The notes: a model not told the origin generated them from the sequence alone. A stretch of 64,000 nt of DNA from Methylobacterium phyllostachyos (GCF_900103445.1 NZ_FNHS01000012.1:146393-210392), one strand, 5' to 3'; counted from the stretch's first letter, positions 26,878 through 35,629 are shown. A program made the numbers and translations.

Positions 26878-27939
26878 ATGAAACGGCGCAGCCTGCTCAC
26901 GGTCGCAAGTGCGGCCACGGTGATGACGCTCGGCGGCGTCGGCTATGCCGCCCACCGGCGCGGCCGGAACCCCTATTATCGCGGCCCGGTCTCCGACCAT
27001 TTCGACGGCCTGCGCTTCTTCCTGCCGGATCAGGCGACCGACAAGTCGCTGTCCGACGTGCTGCGCTGGCAGGCCAAGCGCGCGCGGGAAGCCTGGCCCA
27101 AGAGCGCTCCGAGCCCGTTCCCGTCGGATCACCCGCCCGAGCGCGTCGGGGGGCTGCGGGTCGTGCTGATCGGGCACGCGAGCTACCTCGTGCAGGTTGC
27201 CGGCCGCAACATCCTGATCGACCCCGTCTTCGCCAAGCGCGCCAGCCCGGTGCGCTTCGCCGGGCCGAAGCGCGTCAACCCGCCGGGCATCGCCTTCGCC
27301 GACCTGCCGCCGATCGATGCGGTGCTGATCACCCACAACCACTACGACCATCTCGACGGGCCGGCCGTCGCGCGGATCTGGCAGGCACATCAGCCGCTGA
27401 TCGTGGCGCCGCTCGGCAACGACGCGATCCTGCGCGGCTACGACGATACGATGCATGTCGAGACCCGCGACTGGGGTGAGTCGGTCGATCTCGGCGACGG
27501 ACTTCAAGTCCACCTGACGCCGGCCAATCACTGGTCGGCCCGGGGCGTCCAGGACCGGAGGATGGCCCTGTGGTGCGCCTTCGTGATCACCTCGCCCCGG
27601 GGCGTCCACTACCATGTCGGCGATACGGGCTTCGGCGACGGGGCGCTGTTCCGGGACATCCGGGCCCGGTTCGGGCCGCCCCGGCTGGCGACCCTGCCGA
27701 TCGGCGCCTATGAGCCGCGCTGGTTCATGCGCGCGCAGCATGTCGATCCCGCCGAGGCGGTGGAGGGCTTCCGGCTCCTGGGCGCCGAGCAGGCGCTCGG
27801 CCACCATTGGGGCACGTTCCAGCTCACCGACGAGGGGATCGAACGCCCGGCCGAAGCGCTGAACGCGGCGCTTGGGGCTGCCGGCATCCCGCTCGAACGG
27901 TTCCTGGCCCTCCGCCCCGGTCAGGTCTGGCAGGTCTGA
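26878..27939 (+). CDS. Metallo-beta-lactamase-fold hydrolase, NAPE-PLD/UlaG-like
   Basis: A 353-residue zinc hydrolase with an N-terminal membrane anchor or signal (SLLTVASAATVMTLGGVGYA). The metal-binding motif HNHYDHLD lies around residues 153-160, with later ligands in ANHWSARG, HVGDTGFGD and LGHHWGTF. The arrangement resembles NAPE-hydrolysing phospholipase D and lipid A-modification relatives, so a phospholipid or N-acyl substrate is possible. The ATG at 26878 follows GGAG closely (spacing of three bases), which is tight, but the signal peptide supports it. It probably acts at the periplasmic face. Confidence 0.85.
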   Translation: MKRRSLLTVASAATVMTLGGVGYAAHRRGRNPYYRGPVSDHFDGLRFFLPDQATDKSLSDVLRWQAKRAREAWPKSAPSPFPSDHPPERVGGLRVVLIGHASYLVQVAGRNILIDPVFAKRASPVRFAGPKRVNPPGIAFADLPPIDAVLITHNHYDHLDGPAVARIWQAHQPLIVAPLGNDAILRGYDDTMHVETRDWGESVDLGDGLQVHLTPANHWSARGVQDRRMALWCAFVITSPRGVHYHVGDTGFGDGALFRDIRARFGPPRLATLPIGAYEPRWFMRAQHVDPAEAVEGFRLLGAEQALGHHWGTFQLTDEGIERPAEALNAALGAAGIPLERFLALRPGQVWQV

Positions 27940-28082
27940 CCGCAGCCCTCCGCGATCGGATTGGGCATGATGCGTGCATGATACAATATGCAGCATGGGG
28001 TCGCGGCTGAGAGAAGGCTGCTGCGCGCCTGGAGAGCGGGTGCCGCCTCGTGCGGCACATCCGCTACCAGCCGAGAGACACG

Positions 28083-29702
28083 ATGGATCTGATCAAGCCG
28101 ACACGCCGCTCGCTCATGATCGGGGGCGCGGCACTGGCCACGCTCGGAGCGCCGGGCCGGACCAGCGCGCAGGGCGGAGGCCCCGGCAGCCTGACCTACG
28201 GCATCTCGATGACCGACCTGCCGCTCACCACCGGTCAGCCGGACCGCGGCGCGGGCGGCTATCAGTTCACCGGCCTCACTCTCTACGATCCGCTGGTGGC
28301 CTGGGAACTCGATATTGCCGACCGTCCCGGCAAGATGATCCCCGGGCTCGCCACGTCCTGGGAGGCCGACGCCGCCGATCCGAAGGTCTGGACCTTCCAC
28401 CTGCGCGAGGGCGTGACGTTCCACGACGGCTCGGCCTTCGACGCCGACGCGGTGATCTGGAACTTCGACAAGGTGCTCAACAAGGAGGCGCCGCACTTCG
28501 ACCAGCGGCAGGCCGCCCAGGTCCGCCCGCGCCTGCCCGGCGTCGCGAGCTACAAGAAGCTCGACGCCAAGACCGTCCAGGTGACCACCAAGACACCCGA
28601 CAGCCTGTTCCCCTACCAGATGCTCTGGTTCCTGATCTCCTCGCCCGCCCAATACGAGAAGGTCGGCCGCGACTGGGCGAAGTTCGCCTTCGAGCCCTCG
28701 GGCACCGGGCCGTTCCGGATGGGCCAGCTGGTGCCGCGGGTGCGCCTCGAACTCCTGCCGAATGTCGGCTACTGGAACCCCAAGCGCGTGCCCAAGCTCG
28801 GCAAGCTGACGCTCACCTGCGTGCCTGAGGATCTCGCCCGGGTGAACGCGCTGCTCTCCGGCAACGTCGACCTGATCGAGGCGCCCGCGCCCGATGCCGT
28901 GCCGCGCCTGAAGGCGGCCGGCATGCGGGTCGTCGGCAATGAGACGCCGCATGTCTGGAACTACCACCTCTCGATGCTGGAGGGCTCGCCCTGGCGGGAC
29001 CTGCGCCTGCGCAAGGCCGCCAATCTCGCCATCGACCGGGCGGGCGTGGTTGAGCTGATGGGCGGGCTCGCGCAGCCGGCCGTGGGCCAGGTTCAGCAGT
29101 CGAGTCCGTGGTTCGGCAAGCCGAGCTTCCAGATCAAAACCGACGTCGATGCGGCCCGCAAGCTCGTGGAGGAGGCTGGCTTCTCGGTCAAGAATCCGGT
29201 CAAGGCCACGGTGCTGATCCCGACCGGGGGCACCGGGCAGATGCTCTCGCTGCCCATCAACGAGTATGTGCAGCAGAGCTGGGCTGAGATCGGCATCCAG
29301 GTCGAATTCAAGACCGTGGAGCTTGAGGTGGCCTACACGGCCTGGCGGCAGGGTGCGGCCGATCCGAGCCTCAAGGGCATCAGCGCCGGCAACATCGCCT
29401 ACGTCACCTCGGATCCGTTCTACGCGATCCTGCGCTTCTACGATTCCAGGCAGATCGCCCCGAATGGCGTGAACTGGAGCCACTATCGCAATCCCGAGGT
29501 CGATGCCCTCTGCGACAAGGTGAAGGCGAGTCTCGACACGGATGAGCAGAACAGGCTCCTCGCGCGTATCCACGAGATCGTCGTCGATGACGCGGTACAG
29601 GTTTGGGTGGTGCACGATACCAACCCGCACGCACTATCGCCGCGGGTGAAGAGCTATGTGCAGGCCCAGCACTGGTTCCAGGATCTGGCGACGTTGGCCT
29701 AA
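28083..29702 (+). CDS. Periplasmic solute-binding protein, peptide/nickel ABC type
   Basis: A 539-residue SBP_bac_5 family binding protein. The N-terminus carries a twin-arginine-like signal (PTRRSLMIGGAALATLG), then the typical GLATSWEADAADPKVWTFHLREG with VTFHDGSAF near residue 110, and later LRKAANLAIDR. Members bind oligopeptides, nickel chelates, opines or other ligands for an ABC importer. No permease or ATPase gene is adjacent, so it is an orphan here. The ATG at 28083 is preceded by GAGAG. It lies about 100 bases upstream of a small secreted protein and then the lanmodulin homologue. A metal-chelate ligand is possible but unproven. Confidence 0.88.
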   Translation: MDLIKPTRRSLMIGGAALATLGAPGRTSAQGGGPGSLTYGISMTDLPLTTGQPDRGAGGYQFTGLTLYDPLVAWELDIADRPGKMIPGLATSWEADAADPKVWTFHLREGVTFHDGSAFDADAVIWNFDKVLNKEAPHFDQRQAAQVRPRLPGVASYKKLDAKTVQVTTKTPDSLFPYQMLWFLISSPAQYEKVGRDWAKFAFEPSGTGPFRMGQLVPRVRLELLPNVGYWNPKRVPKLGKLTLTCVPEDLARVNALLSGNVDLIEAPAPDAVPRLKAAGMRVVGNETPHVWNYHLSMLEGSPWRDLRLRKAANLAIDRAGVVELMGGLAQPAVGQVQQSSPWFGKPSFQIKTDVDAARKLVEEAGFSVKNPVKATVLIPTGGTGQMLSLPINEYVQQSWAEIGIQVEFKTVELEVAYTAWRQGAADPSLKGISAGNIAYVTSDPFYAILRFYDSRQIAPNGVNWSHYRNPEVDALCDKVKASLDTDEQNRLLARIHEIVVDDAVQVWVVHDTNPHALSPRVKSYVQAQHWFQDLATLA

Positions 29703-29799
29703 CCGGAAGGATACCTGGGCGATCTGGCCGGAATCGACCAAACCTGGGAACGATCCTCACGAAAACGTGTTGAACGGCGAACGCACGAAGGAGTGTCCC

Positions 29800-30045
29800 A
29801 TGAAGACCCTGCTTGCCGGCGCCGTTCTGGCCGCCTCCCTCGCGAGCGTCGTTCCTGCAGCGGCGCAGCGCATCGATATCGGGCCGAATGGCCCGAGCGT
29901 GGACCTTCGCTCCCGAGCCCAGCGCGAGCGTGACTTCCGGCGGGAGGAGTACCGCCGCGACTGGGCCTATGAGGAAGACCGCCTGTATCGGCGCCAGCGC
30001 TACGATGACGACCGCCCGGTGGTCCGCCGCGGTTACGGCTACTGA
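29800..30045 (+). CDS. Small secreted Arg/Tyr-rich protein
   Basis: An 81-residue protein with a signal peptide (LLAGAVLAASLASVVPAAAQ) and a mature part dominated by Arg, Tyr and Asp (EYRRDWAYEEDRLYRRQRYD). The start has AAGGAG at 29788-29793, six bases upstream. A strong hairpin follows at 30087-30110. The family is unknown; similar short RY-rich periplasmic proteins are common in this order. Confidence 0.75.
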   Translation: MKTLLAGAVLAASLASVVPAAAQRIDIGPNGPSVDLRSRAQRERDFRREEYRRDWAYEEDRLYRRQRYDDDRPVVRRGYGY

Positions 30046-30086
30046 TACGGTTCGCTCAAGACGATCAAAAGACTGTCGAGAACAGG

Positions 30087-30114
30087 AGGGGCCGGCATCC
30101 GCCGGCCCCTTTCC
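30087..30114 (+). terminator. Hairpin terminator after the RY-rich protein gene
   Basis: The perfect ten-base stem AGGGGCCGGC / GCCGGCCCCT with loop ATCC is followed by TTCCT. It separates the upstream gene from the lanmodulin homologue, which therefore probably has its own promoter in 30115-30229. Confidence 0.75.
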
Positions 30115-30229
30115 TATGGACGATGCTGTGAATGACGCCCGGAGGACAAGAGCCCCGCGATTTCGCACTTGCAGCAAGCCGAATCGCAAACTAGGAAGAT
30201 CGGGCAGAAAGTTTCGGGAGAATTTGGCA

Positions 30230-30643
30230 ATGACCCTTCGTATTTTCAGTGGCTTCGTCGCTGCGGCCCTCGCGGTATCCAGCCTGTCCGTCCCCGCTGC
30301 GCTGGCGAAGCCGGTCAGTGGTGCAAGCGCGGTCAAGATGATCGACACGGACAATGACGGCACGGTGGACATGAAGGAAGTCGAGGCGGTGGCCTCCACG
30401 ACCTTCGACCGTCTCGAGAAGGATTCCGACGGCACGCTCGACGCCCGTGAGCTGAAGGGCCGCCTGAGCGCCGCCGGTGTGAAGCAGGCCGATCCGGACA
30501 GCGACGGTACCCTCGACAAGAAGGAGTACCTCGCCGCTGTCGCCGAGCGCTTCAAGATGGCCGATCCGGACGGCGACGGCACGCTGGATGCCAAGGAGCT
30601 CAACTCCAAGGCCGGCAAGGCGCTGCTCGCCCTCATTAAGTAA
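30230..30643 (+). CDS. Lanmodulin-like EF-hand protein
   Basis: This 137-residue periplasmic protein resembles lanmodulin, the picomolar lanthanide binder of methylotrophs. A signal peptide ends at Ala26. Four EF loops lie at residues 39-50 (DTDNDGTVDMKE), 63-74 (EKDSDGTLDARE), 88-99 (DPDSDGTLDKKE) and 112-123 (DPDGDGTLDAKE). They are separated by only 12-13 residues, the spacing characteristic of lanmodulin. The lanmodulin hallmark Pro at loop position 2 is kept only in EF3 and EF4; EF2 has Glu at position 1. The start has CGGGAG nine bases upstream, and a strong terminator follows. It could be a true LanM or a paralogue with changed metal preference. Confidence 0.8.
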   Translation: MTLRIFSGFVAAALAVSSLSVPAALAKPVSGASAVKMIDTDNDGTVDMKEVEAVASTTFDRLEKDSDGTLDARELKGRLSAAGVKQADPDSDGTLDKKEYLAAVAERFKMADPDGDGTLDAKELNSKAGKALLALIK

Positions 30644-30662
30644 GTCCGCCGGGGCTTTGCTG

Positions 30663-30706
30663 CCCCAGGTTCGAATGGCCCAAGTTCGAATGGCCCAGGT
30701 TCGAGG
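30663..30706. repeat. Three tandem copies of a 15-base unit
   Basis: The unit GCCCAGGTTCGAATG is repeated at 30663-30677, 30678-30692 (one change) and 30693-30706 (degenerate end), between the lanmodulin-like gene and its terminator. Confidence 0.85.
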
Positions 30707-30734
30707 CCCCCGTGGATCTGTCCACGGGGGCTTT
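30707..30734 (+). terminator. Intrinsic terminator of the lanmodulin-like gene
   Basis: The perfect ten-base stem CCCCCGTGGA / TCCACGGGGG with loop TCTG is followed by CTTTTCC. It lies 64 bases after the stop codon. Confidence 0.88.
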
Positions 30735-30782
30735 TCCGTTTCGGGGACCGCCAGCCCGCTCGGGACCATCCGGACCCGAGCG

Positions 30783-31046
30783 TCAGGCCCGGCCCAGCGG
30801 GACCAGGGTCCAACCACGCTCGTGGAGGTAGTACAACACCGTCTTGGTCACGGTCTCGGTCGATGCGATGGAGCCGGCGATGAGGACGCTCCCCGTGAAC
30901 AGGTACGACAGCAGCAGCGTGTCGAGGCTGCCGACGATGCGCCAGCTCACCGCCTTGGCGATCGAGCGCAGGCGCGTCTCAGCCGGTCGTCCGGCGGGAT
31001 CGTGTCGGACTGGTTGGTCCTGCATCGGCGAAGTCTTGGCCGTCAT
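30783..31046 (-). CDS. DUF2061-family small membrane protein
   Basis: An 87-residue protein with a basic N-terminus and a predicted membrane hairpin. The family block is AKAVSWRIVGSLDTLLLSYLF followed by SIASTETVTKTVLYYLHERGW. Family members are short integral membrane proteins without assigned function, sometimes near sulfur-assimilation genes. No such genes are adjacent here. The ATG at 31044-31046 has GGGGGA just upstream. Confidence 0.8.
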   Translation of the reverse strand: MTAKTSPMQDQPVRHDPAGRPAETRLRSIAKAVSWRIVGSLDTLLLSYLFTGSVLIAGSIASTETVTKTVLYYLHERGWTLVPLGRA

Positions 31047-31258
31047 GTCGTTCCCCCGCGTGTTCGCCCGGTAGAAAACGCGCGACGGCGCCGCCCGTCT
31101 GGCCCGCATCGGGTCGAAGTTTCTGGCCCCCCGGGATGACAAGGACGCGAGCGTGCGGTGGCGATCGCCGGATCGTGTCGCGGCGTTCAACCTGGGTAAA
31201 TGCGACCGTTCCTGAATTGCCCGAGAAGTGCCACCCATGCGGCAGGAGGGGACAAGCG

Positions 31259-31528
31259 ATGCACGAACCTTCGATTGGGCAGCCGGCGGTTTGCCCGCCC
31301 GATTTCTGGGACACGGTCGCCGGCACGGTGACCGCCCGTGTCGAACCGGTGATCGGACGGGGCGAGAAGCAGCGCAGCCCGGTGATCGACTATCTGCGCG
31401 ACCTGGAGGCCCTGGCCCGGCGCCAATGCTGCAGCCGCGACACGGTTCAGATCATCGCCTCGGGGCGGCGGCTCCTCGGCGATCGCAGCGAGATCGGCCC
31501 CTCGGATGGTCCCTTCGCGCGGACTTGA
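31259..31528 (+). CDS. Hypothetical small protein
   Basis: An 89-residue soluble protein starting MHEPSIGQPAVCPPDFWD, preceded by a good ribosome site (AGGAGGGGA ending about eight bases before the ATG). It contains two adjacent cysteines (RRQCCSRDT) and predicted helices, and no motif I recognise. Codon third positions are GC-rich as in real genes. Confidence 0.55.
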   Translation: MHEPSIGQPAVCPPDFWDTVAGTVTARVEPVIGRGEKQRSPVIDYLRDLEALARRQCCSRDTVQIIASGRRLLGDRSEIGPSDGPFART

Positions 31529-31546
31529 GGGCCGGGGCGGGACGGG

Positions 31547-31912
31547 TTACCGGCGTGCCGTGCGGACCCGTTCCGTCCGCGAGCGAAACCAATAGAGCGC
31601 GCCCGCGACCATCCAGGCCGCGCAGGTCGGCGCCACCCATTGCTGCAGGTTCGGCCAGGACCAGCCATACAGGAACTCCGCGCCGAGATGCGCCTGGACG
31701 GCATCCCAACCCGCATGCTTGATGTCGTGTTCGCGTTGCCCGGCCTCCCGGCCGTAATAGTAGGTGGAGACCAGGAGCGCGGCGGTCCCTTCCGGCCGCG
31801 GGGTCCGCAGCAGGATCAGGACGGCCGCCATGCCGATGGTCTCTAGGACGGCCGTCATGGCATGACTGGTCGCGGGGTTCGCGACCATGAAGGCGACGAG
31901 CGTACCAAACAT
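31547..31912 (-). CDS. Hypothetical membrane protein
   Basis: A 121-residue protein with two or three hydrophobic segments: an N-terminal one around TAVLETIGMAAVLILL, and a C-terminal one around WVAPTCAAWMVAGALYWF. A Tyr-rich linker (STYYYGREAGQREHD) lies between. It is convergent with the small hypothetical gene ending at 31528 and divergent from the DUF1810 gene. I do not recognise a family. Confidence 0.6.
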   Translation of the reverse strand: MFGTLVAFMVANPATSHAMTAVLETIGMAAVLILLRTPRPEGTAALLVSTYYYGREAGQREHDIKHAGWDAVQAHLGAEFLYGWSWPNLQQWVAPTCAAWMVAGALYWFRSRTERVRTARR

Positions 31913-31966
31913 GGGCCGCGCTTACACTCGAGCGGCCGGCGCGTCACGACGACGATGAGGGCGGCA

Positions 31967-32395
31967 ATGGCGGATGCGTACGATCTCGGTCGCTTCGTCG
32001 AGGCGCAGGACGGCGTCTACGAGCACGCCCTGGCGGAATTGCAGGCCGGGGCAAAGCGCAGCCACTGGATGTGGTTCGTCTTCCCGCAAATTGCCGGCCT
32101 CGGCTCCAGCCCGATGGCGCAACGCTACGCGATCGGCTCCCTGAACGAGGCGCGGGCCTATCTCGCGCATCCCGTGCTCGGCGAGCGCCTGCGGGCCTGC
32201 ACGACAGCGGTGAACCGGGTGTCGGGCCGCTCGGCGCACGCGATCTTCGGCTCCCCCGACGACATGAAGTTCCGGTCGAGCTTGACGCTGTTCAGCGCCG
32301 CCGCCCCCGACGAGCCGCTCTTCGCCGAGGCGCTGGCAAAGTATTTCAACGGCGAGCCGGACGCGAAGACCCTCGCCAAGCTCGGGAACGGCTGA
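31967..32395 (+). CDS. DUF1810-family protein
   Basis: A 142-residue cytoplasmic protein of the DUF1810 family with the expected blocks DLGRFVEAQDGVYEHALAEL, SHWMWFVFPQIAGLG, YAIGSLNEARAYL and DDMKFRSSLTLF. The family function is not established; several members are associated with calpastatin-like or NAD-related annotations without proof. The ATG at 31967 places the conserved N-terminus at residue 5 and has AGGG upstream. An ATG at 31955 is also in frame. Confidence 0.85.
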   Translation: MADAYDLGRFVEAQDGVYEHALAELQAGAKRSHWMWFVFPQIAGLGSSPMAQRYAIGSLNEARAYLAHPVLGERLRACTTAVNRVSGRSAHAIFGSPDDMKFRSSLTLFSAAAPDEPLFAEALAKYFNGEPDAKTLAKLGNG

Positions 32396-32399
32396 GCCG

Positions 32400-34862
32400 T
32401 CAGCGGCCCCAGAGACCCACGCGCTCGGCGCGCGCCTGCTCCTCGGCGCCGAGCAGGTCCGGCGGCGCGTCCTCGGTGGCGCGGGCGCCGCCGGCTGCCA
32501 GGATCAGCCCGGCGAGATCGTCGCCCTCGATCTGGCAGCGCGCGGTGCCGCCGTCGGAGAGGCCGGTGCAGACCACCTCCCGCCGCCGCAGGTAGTTCGC
32601 GAGCTGGCGGGCGAGATGGCCGCGCTCGCCCTCGACGCCGAGCAGATGCACGATCCGTCCGCGCAGATTGAGGGTCCCGGTGTCGATCACCTCCGGGACG
32701 CCGCGCACCTCGCCGGCTGCGGCCGGGATCGCGGCGGGCGCCGCCGCCCGGGCCGGCTCCGCCCGCTCGGCCGTGGGGCGCGGCTTACCCTTGGCCAGCT
32801 TCTCGGCCGCCCGCTGGACGAAATCGTGGAAGATGCCGGCGGGCATCTCGCCGCCGAACATCCGGTTCATGGGGCTGTCGTCGTCGTTCCCGACCCAGAT
32901 TCCGACGACGAGATCCGGCGTCATGCCGACGAACCACGCATCGCGAAAATCCTGGCTCGTGCCGGTCTTGCCCCCGATGATCTGGCCCGGCACCCGCGCG
33001 GCCCGCCCGGTCCCGGATTCGACCACGGCCTGGAGCGAGTCGAGCATCATGGTGCGCGGGGCCTCAGCGAGGCCCGCCGTGGGGGCGGGGTCGGTCTGGA
33101 CGTAGAGCGGCTGCAGCGCCGAACCGCGGATCGCCTGGATGCCGTAGGCCTGGAGCGGCGTGCGGCCGGACAGGACCGAGCCATAGGCCCGGGTCATCTC
33201 CAGGAGGCTCACGGCACCGGAGCCGAGCACGAGGCTCGGCACATTCGGCAGGTCGGACTGGATGCCGAGCTTGCGTGCGGTGGCGATCACCGCCGGGATG
33301 CCGACCTCCTGACCGAGCTGGGCCGCCACCGTGTTGATCGAGAGCGCGAAGGCGGTCCTAAGCAGCACCGATCCACGGTAGCGCCCGTCGTCGTTCTCGG
33401 GCTCCCAGTCGCCGATCTTCACGGGCCGGTCGACCATGATGGAGTCGGGCGTGTAGCCCTGCTCGTAGGCGGTCAGATAGACCAGCAGCTTGAACAGGGA
33501 GCCCGGCTGGCGCTTGGCCTGGACGGCGCGGTTGAACTGGCTGTCCTCGTAGTCCCGGCCGCCCACCATGGCGAGGATCGCACCCTCCTTCGACAGCACC
33601 ACCATGGCAGCCTGGCCGACCTTCCGGCGGCGCCCGTCCTTGTCGAGGCGCCGGGCCACGACGCCCTCGGCGAGGTTCTGGAGGTCGAGGTTCAGGGTCG
33701 AGCGGACGGTGAGGTCGCCGTCCTTGCCGGCCAGCCGCTTCACGTCGCCCGCGATCATGTCGAGGAAGTAGTTGGTGCCGGGCGGGGCCTCGGGGGGCGT
33801 CTTCAGGGTCACGCTCTGCCGGCGGGCTGCGTCGGCCTCGGCTTGCGTGATCGCGCCGGTCTCCACCATGGCCTGGAGCACCACGTCGGCCCGCTCCTTG
33901 GCGCCGCCGAGGTTGCGCGTGGGTGCGAGCGTCGAGGGTGCACGCACCAGCCCGGCCAGCATCGCGGATTCCGGAAGGTTCAGCGCCTTGGCGGGCTTGC
34001 CGAAATAGCGCCGCGCCGCCGCATCCGCCCCGTAGGCTCCGGCGCCGAAATAGGCGGTGTCGAGATAGCCGAGCAGGATCTCGTCTTTGCTCATCGTCGA
34101 CTCGAGCCGCAGCGCCAGGATCGCCTCCTGGACCTTGCGCCAGAGCGTCTTCTCCTGGTTGAGGGACGTCAGGCGGGCATATTGCTGGGTGATCGTCGAT
34201 CCACCCTCGCGCACGCCGCCGCCCAGGGCGTTGCGGTACGCGGCCCGGACGAGCCCGCGCAGGTCGATGCCCCGGTGGCTGTAGAAGCGCCGGTCCTCGA
34301 TCGCCACGATCGCCTGGGCGAGGTGGGGCGGCAGGTCGGCCGCGGTGAGCTTCTGGCCGCGGAAGCTGCCGCGGGTGGCGAAGACCCGCCCGTCATCGGC
34401 TTCCACGGTAATCGCCCGCTGGTTGCTCTCGACCACCGCCCCGCCCAAGGGTGGCAGGGTGAGGAGGGCGGCGAGCAGGTAGAGGCCGAGCGCCAGGACT
34501 GGGAGCAGGATCGCGGCTCCGGCGGCGAGCAGGATCGGCCGGCGGCGAAAGCGCGCGGCGAACGGCGATGCGGAGCGGGCATGCGGCACCGCACCCGGAT
34601 CCAGTGAGGCGGGGGGCGATCCGGCGCGGCGCCGACGATCGAACAAGCCCCGCGTTTGCGTTGCCGCGGCGCGTCCCGCGCCGGCGACCACCAGGGCGCC
34701 TGCAACGATCAGGGACCACAGGCTGCGGAACAGGTCACGGGCAGCACGCCGCGCCTCCCGGGCCGCCGAGCGCGGATCCGGGGTGCGGGGATCCTGGCCG
34801 GCATTCGGAGCGGACGGCGTCGGCCCGTCGGCCGGGGCGCTCTCCGGCGCATCGGGCGTCAT
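32400..34862 (-). CDS. Class A penicillin-binding protein with SNase-like C-terminal extension
   Basis: An 820-residue bifunctional peptidoglycan synthase. After a Pro/Ala-rich cytoplasmic tail, a membrane anchor lies at about 110-133. The transglycosylase domain follows (catalytic Glu189 in EDRRFYSHRG, then STITQQYARL). The transpeptidase domain has GSLFK (about 455) and KTGTS (about 631). Residues about 724-820 (DTGTLNLRGRIVHLLGVEG ... EEQARAERVGLWGR) resemble a staphylococcal-nuclease-like OB fold, with the usual catalytic Arg, Asp and Glu apparently not conserved. That extension is not part of the usual PBP1 layout. It acts at the inner membrane in the periplasm. Confidence 0.9.
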   Translation of the reverse strand: MTPDAPESAPADGPTPSAPNAGQDPRTPDPRSAAREARRAARDLFRSLWSLIVAGALVVAGAGRAAATQTRGLFDRRRRAGSPPASLDPGAVPHARSASPFAARFRRRPILLAAGAAILLPVLALGLYLLAALLTLPPLGGAVVESNQRAITVEADDGRVFATRGSFRGQKLTAADLPPHLAQAIVAIEDRRFYSHRGIDLRGLVRAAYRNALGGGVREGGSTITQQYARLTSLNQEKTLWRKVQEAILALRLESTMSKDEILLGYLDTAYFGAGAYGADAAARRYFGKPAKALNLPESAMLAGLVRAPSTLAPTRNLGGAKERADVVLQAMVETGAITQAEADAARRQSVTLKTPPEAPPGTNYFLDMIAGDVKRLAGKDGDLTVRSTLNLDLQNLAEGVVARRLDKDGRRRKVGQAAMVVLSKEGAILAMVGGRDYEDSQFNRAVQAKRQPGSLFKLLVYLTAYEQGYTPDSIMVDRPVKIGDWEPENDDGRYRGSVLLRTAFALSINTVAAQLGQEVGIPAVIATARKLGIQSDLPNVPSLVLGSGAVSLLEMTRAYGSVLSGRTPLQAYGIQAIRGSALQPLYVQTDPAPTAGLAEAPRTMMLDSLQAVVESGTGRAARVPGQIIGGKTGTSQDFRDAWFVGMTPDLVVGIWVGNDDDSPMNRMFGGEMPAGIFHDFVQRAAEKLAKGKPRPTAERAEPARAAAPAAIPAAAGEVRGVPEVIDTGTLNLRGRIVHLLGVEGERGHLARQLANYLRRREVVCTGLSDGGTARCQIEGDDLAGLILAAGGARATEDAPPDLLGAEEQARAERVGLWGR

Positions 34863-34975
34863 TGCATAGGGGTCCCGGGGCCGGTCATTCCGGCCGCGGG
34901 CCTGTTCTAAGCCTCATCCGAACCCGTGTCCTGCCCCTGTCGCACCGTCGCCCGGTGTTTGAGTGCCGGCCCGGC

Positions 34976-35629
34976 TCACCGCCCGGCCGGAGGCAACGGC
35001 TGTCCGGCGGCGCCGTGCCGGCTCCGGAGCTGGAACGCCAGGATCAGCAGAAGCACGCCGAAGGCGAGGCTGTAGCCGCCGATCCACCATGTCAGCACCA
35101 GGGCCGAGACACCCGGATTGATGATCAGCGCGATCCCGAACAGGATCGAGACGACACCGCCGAGGATCAGCCACCAGCGCCCGTAATGCAGATGCAGGCG
35201 GAACGCCGCCGCGATCATCAGGCCCCCGGTCACCAGGGCCCAGGCCGCCAGCAAGAGCACGAACGCCCAGACGGCAGCGCCGGGCACCAGCACGGCGGCG
35301 ACTGCCACGACGATGTCAACGATGCCCTCGAGGAGCAGAAAGCCCCAGCGCTCGTGGTGCTGCGCGGCCCGGATCGCGCCGAGGATCGCGAAAATGCCGT
35401 CGGTCAACGTGTAGGCGGCAAAGAACAGGACGAGCGAGAGGACGAAGGCCTGCGGCGCGACGAAGGCGATGACGCCGAACAGGATGGCGATGACGCCGCG
35501 CAGGGCAACGAGCCACCAGTTGCGGGCGAGTGCCGCGCTCATGGCGTCGAGGCGGGCGACACCGACGAGGGGGATGCCGCTGGGCGAGCTTCCTGCCGGC
35601 CCGCGGCGCGGTGCAGAACTGCTGGTCAT
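34976..35629 (-). CDS. HdeD-family membrane protein (DUF308)
   Basis: A 217-residue polytopic inner-membrane protein with six predicted helices in repeated pairs, such as WWLVALRGVIAILFGVIAF, YTLTDGIFAILGAIRA and WWLILGGVVSILFGIALI. This DUF308 repeat pattern is that of HdeD, an acid-resistance membrane protein in E. coli; the role in this organism is unknown. The ATG at 35627-35629 is used; an internal ATG at residue 30 is possible. It is divergent from the EmrAB-type pair. Confidence 0.85.
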   Translation of the reverse strand: MTSSSAPRRGPAGSSPSGIPLVGVARLDAMSAALARNWWLVALRGVIAILFGVIAFVAPQAFVLSLVLFFAAYTLTDGIFAILGAIRAAQHHERWGFLLLEGIVDIVVAVAAVLVPGAAVWAFVLLLAAWALVTGGLMIAAAFRLHLHYGRWWLILGGVVSILFGIALIINPGVSALVLTWWIGGYSLAFGVLLLILAFQLRSRHGAAGQPLPPAGR

